Notes under the pieces: generated by a model
What the model was told of the DNA's origin: nothing
Database searches by the model: none
What the model saw: the letters and a program-made list of their open reading frames with translations, nothing else
NCBI GenBank assembly: GCA_021815535.1
Contig: JAKAGL010000012.1
Coordinates: 1-20,938 of the forward strand
DNA from: a bacterium
GTDB lineage: Bacteria; Nitrospinota_A; UBA7883; JACRGQ01
Length of the DNA stretch: 20,938 bases
Reading direction: 5' to 3'
Shown: in pieces, positions 7,884 to 12,896 of the stretch
How positions within the stretch are numbered: the first letter of the stretch is position 1
Layout of the letters: the number at the start of each line of letters is the position of its first letter
Translations under genes and position numbers: made by a program

Positions 7884-8594
7884 TCACTCCAAACAGCTTG
7901 CGCATTCGTAGCAAAATGCCCTCACAGCGGGCTCATGCCTTAAAAAGATCGATCCCATCAAATATTTTCCGCCTTCCTCGCTTATATTCCGTACAGAGGA
8001 GGCCAGATCCCTTACCGAGGTACCATTGGGAAGCGTGAACGAAAGATTGAGCCTTGCTCCCACATTAATGCCTTCCCTGGATTCAAGTCCGATCCGGACG
8101 CCACTAGCGGAGATATCCAGTATCGCCCCCGCTTTGATCACCGCACCGCCGTTTTCGGCGATTTGGACTGGAAAGATCATCCCCATCCGTTCGTCACTCC
8201 GCATGTTGTGATACTCCACCATCTCGGGATACTCCAGCACCAGAACCGGGGGTTGGTTGTGCACCCGCATCAGTGTCGTTTTGAATGAATACACCTTGCC
8301 ATTGCGCAAAAATCGAACGGTCAGCGATGAATTAAATTCAAAGCCGGCGGCGGCATAATTGCTGGGCATATCGGTAAGGATAAAACTGGTGTCGTGAAGG
8401 ATCGCTAGTCGGGCCTTTTGTCCCAGAAGATTGGTGGCAATGGTCTCCACCTTGGCTCCCCGCATCAGGGTACGATAGCGGGTTCCCTTCCATTCGATGA
8501 TAAGGGGATCGCCAACGTCACAATGCTTTTCCACTGGGGTCGTGGTCGTGTAAAACGAGCCGGTCTCAACCGGAGGCCTGATCGAAGCGCTCAT
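7884..8594 (-). CDS. YcgR-type PilZ protein, first half of split tandem protein
   Basis: 236 residues. A YcgR-like N-terminal domain (about 24-125) is followed by a PilZ domain with RSDER (132-136) and DISASG (160-165), both canonical for c-di-GMP binding. It ends in FCYECASCLE, matching the other first-half protein. It is the first gene of a five-gene operon: two PilZ genes, HD-GYP, a small protein and the DUF4116 gene. The ATG at 8594 has GGGAGGGG eight bases upstream and overlaps (ATGA) the stop of a possible 10-codon leader ORF. YcgR homologues act on the flagellar motor, but no flagellar genes are in the window, so the target is unknown. Confidence 0.85.
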   Translation of the reverse strand: MSASIRPPVETGSFYTTTTPVEKHCDVGDPLIIEWKGTRYRTLMRGAKVETIATNLLGQKARLAILHDTSFILTDMPSNYAAAGFEFNSSLTVRFLRNGKVYSFKTTLMRVHNQPPVLVLEYPEMVEYHNMRSDERMGMIFPVQIAENGGAVIKAGAILDISASGVRIGLESREGINVGARLNLSFTLPNGTSVRDLASSVRNISEEGGKYLMGSIFLRHEPAVRAFCYECASCLE

Positions 8595-8623
8595 GCGCGC
8601 ACCCCTCCCGTATCTGATTCCAC
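8591..8623 (-). CDS. Possible 10-residue leader ORF coupled to the PilZ/HD-GYP operon
   Basis: GTG at 8623 is preceded by a perfect AGGAGGA (8637-8631) at eight bases. The ORF reads VESDTGGVRA and stops at TGA, which overlaps the ATG of the first PilZ gene by the pattern ATGA. The PilZ gene has its own GGGAGGGG inside this ORF. The arrangement suggests translational coupling or control, but ten codons give no coding statistics. Confidence 0.3.
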   Translation of the reverse strand: MESDTGGVRA

Positions 8624-8762
8624 AGCTGATTCCTCCTAGCGAAAAACCCCGTTAACTATTACAATTCGCCAAAAATTCCCACTTCGTTCCCGATCCAAAC
8701 CTCTAAAATATGCCGCTAAATATTGCGAAGGCGGTCAAGGAACTCCCTGCCCAGCCCATCGC

Positions 8763-9722
8763 TTATTCCGATTCCAGCAACCTCATGAACTGCGTTACCA
8801 ACTCCATTCGCTTATTGATCCCGATTTTCCGGTAAACGTTTTTTGAATGTTGCTTTACTGTGTTAAGGCTTATGTGGAGCTCATCAGCTATATCCTGGTT
8901 CGACCGGAAATGGAGCATGCACTCCACAACCCGCCCTTCCTGCGGGGTCAGATTGTACCGTTTCAGACGTTCGCAAAATTCAGCACGCACCATCTGGATG
9001 GTACGGTTATCCCCCTTCACTGCCTGCCTTCTCCGCAGTGCGTCATTTGAGATGAGAACGCTTTCAGACGCAAGGAATACACCGGGATCGAGATAATACG
9101 GGTTTTTTGCCGCTATCCCCTTTCTCAGCACCACAGGGTGGGTCTGCATGGCATTAAAAATCACTTCTTTCGGGAAAAGCCCCCGGTGATAATTGCATAC
9201 GGTTATGGCGCTAAGCGCGCGGGTAAAGTAATTGAAGCGCGATTCATACTCCATAAAGGACTCGGCGCCCTCTACCTGCCCCATCGCCCAACCCATGTCG
9301 ACGGACACCCGCACCCCGCCAAAACCCGCCGCGAGCGCATCGAGAACAACTCGGCGATGCTCCGCCAACCCCTCATCGGGATTAAACCGGCCATTCGGAA
9401 AAAAGATCCGGTTGCAATTGATTACTTCCATTACTCTATTGCCGATAAGCCGGCGTGCCGGAAAACCAAACTGCTCGAGAGACAATACAGCATCTTCCTC
9501 CTTCTGTTCATGAAGGAAAAATAACAGTTTTTCCCCGTTTGCAGCCCCTTCGCTGAAGAAATCCGATAAGAATCCGAATTTTTCCTCACTGCGGTCATAC
9601 ACCAGAGCAGCATGATCCTTCGGCTGCAAACCCGTTCCGGCATTTTTTGGAAATCTGTTCAGCACCGCCCCCCTGACGGTAAAATTGTCCTGAACTGTAC
9701 TTATGAGTCCCCTGTTTTCCAT
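8763..9722 (-). CDS. MEDS-domain LuxR-family transcriptional regulator
   Basis: About 319 residues. Residues 35-200 match the MEDS (DcmR-like sensory) domain: DHAALVYDRSEEK near the start, the LLFFLHE strand, and the closing VCNYHRGLFPKE and HPVVLRKG segments. Residues 257-315 are a LuxR-type helix-turn-helix, with LTPQEGRVVE, SNQDIADELHISLNTVKQH and YRKIGINKR. MEDS domains are proposed sensors of small molecules or redox state, as in the dichloromethane regulator DcmR, and here one is joined directly to a DNA-binding output. ATG 9722 is preferred because GGGGTGG lies just upstream; GTG 9728 is possible. It follows the small Os1348-type gene by 18 bases and is probably cotranscribed, so it may regulate that gene and itself through the palindromes at 10094-10131. 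Confidence 0.85.
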   Translation of the reverse strand: MENRGLISTVQDNFTVRGAVLNRFPKNAGTGLQPKDHAALVYDRSEEKFGFLSDFFSEGAANGEKLLFFLHEQKEEDAVLSLEQFGFPARRLIGNRVMEVINCNRIFFPNGRFNPDEGLAEHRRVVLDALAAGFGGVRVSVDMGWAMGQVEGAESFMEYESRFNYFTRALSAITVCNYHRGLFPKEVIFNAMQTHPVVLRKGIAAKNPYYLDPGVFLASESVLISNDALRRRQAVKGDNRTIQMVRAEFCERLKRYNLTPQEGRVVECMLHFRSNQDIADELHISLNTVKQHSKNVYRKIGINKRMELVTQFMRLLESE

Positions 9723-9740
9723 AACCACCCCAAATAACGG

Positions 9741-10013
9741 TTATCGTTTCCCCTTGTCGCCTTCTATTCCTCTGGCGGAAAAACCACCACCAAAATCAAC
9801 AAAGGTGACACTCCTCTTGATCCCCAGATCCATCCCCAAAGAAAGACGCTCAAGCAAATCGCGGTCTAGCCGTTTCAAAACCTGCCGCTCTTCTGAGGTA
9901 AATACAAAACCTTCCGATGCGGTAGCTCGTTCAAAAGACTGGTAGGTTTCGCGCCGGAACAAATCATCGGTTAAAATCCTGCCAATAAATCTCTCGACCG
10001 CATCTTGACCCAT
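9741..10013 (-). CDS. Os1348/NHLP-clan small protein (RiPP-precursor-like)
   Basis: 90 residues from ATG 10013 (MGQDAVERFIGRILTDDLFR). This opening is typical of Os1348/Franean1_4349-type small proteins of the nitrile-hydratase-leader-peptide clan, which combine an AVExxIGRLLTDxxFR leader-like segment with a later LTxEE...L helix, here FTSEERQVLKRLDRDLLERL. Related proteins resemble leader peptides of ribosomally made modified peptides. The C-terminal tail here (VTFVDFGGGFSARGIEGDKGKR) is Gly-rich but has no Cys, and no maturation enzyme is nearby, so a modified product is not demonstrated. A GTG six codons upstream (10031), with AGG eight bases before it, is an alternative start. It is first in a two-gene unit with the MEDS-LuxR regulator. 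Confidence 0.7.
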   Translation of the reverse strand: MGQDAVERFIGRILTDDLFRRETYQSFERATASEGFVFTSEERQVLKRLDRDLLERLSLGMDLGIKRSVTFVDFGGGFSARGIEGDKGKR

Positions 10014-10093
10014 GACACCAAAGCATTGCACTATTAATACCTAAATACTCCGCGATTAATCAATGCATTACAAAACTCACATAACCCCTAAAT

Positions 10094-10131
10094 TGTTGCT
10101 TTTTACAACATGTGTTGCATTGCGCAACACA
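10094..10131. promoter_or_regulatory. Two tandem palindromes TGTTG-N7-CAACA (candidate operators)
   Basis: Two copies of the same palindrome lie side by side: TGTTG-CTTTTTA-CAACA at 10094-10110 and TGTTG-CATTGCG-CAACA at 10113-10129. The second extends to a perfect 8-bp inverted repeat, TGTGTTGC/GCAACACA (10111-10131). Their centres are 19 bp apart, close to two helical turns, so both would face the same side of the DNA. They sit 80-118 bases upstream of the Os1348/MEDS-LuxR unit and are followed by a weak promoter-like TTGATT...TATTAA. The regulator encoded in that unit is the obvious candidate ligand, by inference. Confidence 0.5.
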
Positions 10132-10367
10132 AATGAGCGTCCGCTCGTGGAGACAGGCACCTCCATTTCCGGCCTTGTCATAACCCGCATGTTGGTCGAC
10201 CTGTTCAACCTTGCGTCACCGTCGAAGCTCATTCCAGGTAGATAAGGGATCGATGTTTACTTTCAAGACCCCTTGGAGCGGGGGCAGAAGCGTGGAATTG
10301 CTTTGGTCTTTTCTCGCGCCGGGAAGCCGACCGACAATGCCTTCATATTTGAAATTCATTGGTTGAA

Positions 10368-10418
10368 TGGTGCGCCCGGCGGGACTCGAACCCACGACCT
10401 ACGGATTAGAAATCCGTT
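10368..10418 (-). tRNA. tRNA-Arg(TCT) 3' fragment, integration site (attL)
   Basis: Read on the minus strand this is the 3' two-thirds of a tRNA: anticodon arm ACGGA-TTTCTAA-TCCGT (10417-10401, anticodon TCT), variable loop, T arm with GGTTCGAATCC, acceptor strand CCGGGCGC, and CCA (10370-10368). The sequence beyond 10418 has no D arm or 5' acceptor strand, so it is a fragment and not a working tRNA. Tyrosine recombinases commonly use tRNA 3' ends and leave a copy of the core at the far end. An integrase gene starts 130 bases away, so this is one end of an integrated element that extends right; the intact tRNA-Arg should be at the other end. Confidence 0.85.
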
Positions 10419-10547
10419 ATTATAGTATAGCCTTTGAATGGATATTTGATTTATTCCTATATAAACAACATTTTCAGTTGCACCATGTTGCACTGAATTG
10501 CACCTGGTTGGATTGCTAGCGTTATATATGTGTTATATAATTCAAAC

Positions 10548-11849
10548 ATGGGAAAAGCTGCCAGAAAGATCAAAATCACTAAGAGCAAGATCGACTCAAT
10601 TGCTTTCGTCGAGCAAGGCCAACCAGCGGCTGTATATCGAGACAGTGAACTTATTGGCTTCTGCCTTCGTGTAGGAGAGCAAAGCAAGACTTTTTATGTG
10701 AACCGCCGAGTAGAAGGTAAACCTGCGTGGATAAGAATAGGTACCTATGGTGCGATTACACCCGACCAAGCTCGGCGGCACGCTATTCAAGAACTTGGCA
10801 AAATGGAATCCGGCATTAATCCCAACAATGAAAAAAAAGTCCAGCGCATCGAAGGCATGACCCTTCGGCAAGCACTTGAAGAATATCTTAAAGCGAACAA
10901 AGACCTAAGTGAGCGTACTGCAAAAGATTATCAGAATGTCCTGAATCGATATGCCGGGAACCCGGACAAATATCCCTACATGAATTGGATGGACGGCCCC
11001 ATCTCCGCAATTACTTCAAAGATATTCAAACAAGCCTACCAACGACTTGGGGTATCTACCCCAAGCGGGGCGGAGCACCTCCGGAGCGCTCTCCATGTTA
11101 TATGCGAATACGCTCTAGAACAGTATGACGGCGAGATCATTAGTCTCAATCCGGCACGAATCAGGAAAGAGTTCAGGTATAAGTCAAAACCGATGCATAG
11201 GCGAATCGCCGATGAGCATCTGCCCGCCTTTTTTCATGCAATGGACAAGCTTGAAGGATTTCAAGGCAGGGTCTCAAGTGACTATTTTCTTTTTACCCTT
11301 TTGAACGGTCTAAGAAAAAGCGAATCAGCGAATCTTAAATGGTCTGACGTAAACCTAAAAGAAAACACATTTACTGTATTCAAGACAAAAAACAAGAACC
11401 CGCATATCCTGCCCTGCACAAAGCAGGCACTCGCCATCATTAACCGTCGGCTAACCTCAAAAACCAATGAATACGTTTTCCCTCGCATTGACGGTACGGG
11501 AAGCGTAAAAGATCCGCGCAAGCAACTTATGAAAGTAATTGCTTTAATGAATCTGGAGGTTTCCCCCCAGACCCCGCTCCCCAAGCTGAAGAATGGCTAT
11601 TTTGCCGAAAACGACCTTCCCAAAATCTACTTCACCCCTCACGATCTTCGCCGTACTTTTGCGGGAATTGCGAAACAAGTAATTAGCGGAGACTGGATAT
11701 CGCGCCTTTTAAACCATATTTCGGAACAACCTGGCGCAGCGGTAACAAAACGCCATTATATGGGGCACGAATATGTCGCTGACCTTTACAAGCCATTGCA
11801 AGCAGTTGCAGACAAAATTGACAGCTTTGCCAATAGAGCAAACAAATAA
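10548..11849 (+). CDS. Tyrosine recombinase / phage-type integrase
   Basis: 433 residues. The N-terminal domain (about 5-95) is the DUF4102-type arm-binding fold, with KITKSKIDSIAF and DSELIGFCLRVG. A SAM-like core-binding domain follows (about 105-205), then the catalytic domain. Expected active-site residues are visible: Arg256 in LLNGLRKSE, Lys279/281 in FKTKNKN, His365 and Arg368 in HDLRRTF, His390 in LLNHISE, and the nucleophile Tyr404 in TKRHY. It should integrate and excise the island at the tRNA-Arg core next to it. ATG 10548 is preferred on homology; GTG 10530 is in frame and neither has a clear Shine-Dalgarno. It is the only plus-strand gene in this part of the window outside the IS element. 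Confidence 0.93.
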   Translation: MGKAARKIKITKSKIDSIAFVEQGQPAAVYRDSELIGFCLRVGEQSKTFYVNRRVEGKPAWIRIGTYGAITPDQARRHAIQELGKMESGINPNNEKKVQRIEGMTLRQALEEYLKANKDLSERTAKDYQNVLNRYAGNPDKYPYMNWMDGPISAITSKIFKQAYQRLGVSTPSGAEHLRSALHVICEYALEQYDGEIISLNPARIRKEFRYKSKPMHRRIADEHLPAFFHAMDKLEGFQGRVSSDYFLFTLLNGLRKSESANLKWSDVNLKENTFTVFKTKNKNPHILPCTKQALAIINRRLTSKTNEYVFPRIDGTGSVKDPRKQLMKVIALMNLEVSPQTPLPKLKNGYFAENDLPKIYFTPHDLRRTFAGIAKQVISGDWISRLLNHISEQPGAAVTKRHYMGHEYVADLYKPLQAVADKIDSFANRANK

Positions 11850-12081
11850 ATATCCTGGCAGTATTGCTATGCAATTTCATCGAGGAAAGTTGGACTATTT
11901 GATCACGACGTTATTAACCAGGCAACCACGAGATCAAGCTAATAGGTTCAGCTTCGAGCTATCAGTCAGATTCTGTTCTCTTTCACCTGACATTTGGCCA
12001 TAACTAAATGACTTTAATTATCATCCACAAAATTAATGAGGTTAGCATTCGGTTTTGCGACCTGAAGCAATAGTTCCAAAT

Positions 12082-12864
12082 TCACAAGTCACACGCTAGT
12101 CGTAGAGTTGTAATGTCTTCGCAATTTCCAATATCAAGATAAAATGCTTCATCACATACCTGATATTTTCTGGCCAAGCATTCGACGCAATCAGAAGCAT
12201 TTAAAGGGTGGTTTTTAATACTACACCCTGATCTTTTATCCTTTGCTTGCTGAATATCTTCGTGGTCAGTGCAGATATATTGTTCAATTGCAATGCGAAA
12301 TTCCCTTTCGCACTTATATTTTTTGTCCTTCTCAAAAAGGTGGTGGATGATTTCTTGGGCATTTAATTCCGATTTGCTGATTCGGGAATTTTTTACATAC
12401 AGGACACGTTTAAAACCTGATTCACATTCGGGTACTATTCTGTACCGAATATGCTCGGTTGCGCAGTTTTTCATCTTAAGCGCCTTTATGATGCGCTTAA
12501 TAAATTCTTCAGGATTGGAAATAGTGACTATCGCATCACAGTCGAATTTGGTCAATAAGAAGGCCGCATTTGCATTATTTTCTGAAACAGAAAAAAGGAA
12601 ATGGTCATTGATAGAGTCTTTTTTCAACCTCGTGTCTTCATAATATCTTAAGCTTACTCCTTCTGATTCATCTCCCCTTGTATCGTTCTCGATTGCCCTA
12701 AAATACCTATAGTTTGAAAGGCGTATTTTCCCTTTCAATAGCTCACAAGCATGTCGGTGCTTCATTACCTTTATATATGCTGTTTGTGCATTTGATATAA
12801 AAAGCTGCCGCGCACAATTCAAGATTATACTTTTCAATTTCCAACAAGCGAGTTTTTGTGCCAT
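12082..12864 (-). CDS. Uncharacterised island protein (GKIRLSNYRYFR...RGDESEG type)
   Basis: 260 residues, cytoplasmic, notably AT-rich compared with its neighbours, suggesting foreign origin. After about 30 residues it reads AYIKVMKHRHACELLKGKI, then LSNYRYFRAIE and RGDESEG. I recall this layout (IKVM, a helix with LLxGKI, a YFRxxE helix, RGDxxEG, and later YKCEREFRIAI) from uncharacterised proteins of mobile elements, with no assigned activity. The C-terminal half has several Cys (DCVECLARKYQVC) that could bind a metal. ATG 12864 has GAGG just upstream. An ORF start at 12930 would overlap the previous gene by 34 bases and is less likely; the family similarity begins only about 30 residues in. 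It lies 32 bases downstream of the propeller lipoprotein. A defence or toxin role is possible but not shown. Confidence 0.6.
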   Translation of the reverse strand: MAQKLACWKLKSIILNCARQLFISNAQTAYIKVMKHRHACELLKGKIRLSNYRYFRAIENDTRGDESEGVSLRYYEDTRLKKDSINDHFLFSVSENNANAAFLLTKFDCDAIVTISNPEEFIKRIIKALKMKNCATEHIRYRIVPECESGFKRVLYVKNSRISKSELNAQEIIHHLFEKDKKYKCEREFRIAIEQYICTDHEDIQQAKDKRSGCSIKNHPLNASDCVECLARKYQVCDEAFYLDIGNCEDITTLRLACDL

Positions 12865-12896
12865 ATCCTCTGCGCCAGTTCTAAGGCCATTAATCA

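Larger units (their letters stand above)
10032..10547. other. Regulatory region, tRNA fragment and island boundary
   Basis: 516 bases without a convincing gene. The left part carries the promoter region and paired palindromes of the Os1348 unit. Bases 10132-10367 show nothing I recognise; a 60-codon plus-strand ORF there (10063-10245) has no support. Bases 10368-10418 are a tRNA-Arg 3' fragment, and 10419-10547 are the AT-rich upstream region of the integrase. Confidence 0.6.

Noticed and set aside
8735..8762. TTGACC upstream of the five-gene operon as a promoter
   Set aside because: No acceptable -10 at normal spacing.
10063..10245. 60-codon plus-strand ORF over the paired palindromes
   Set aside because: No domain, no ribosome site, and it overlaps the regulatory region of the opposite gene.
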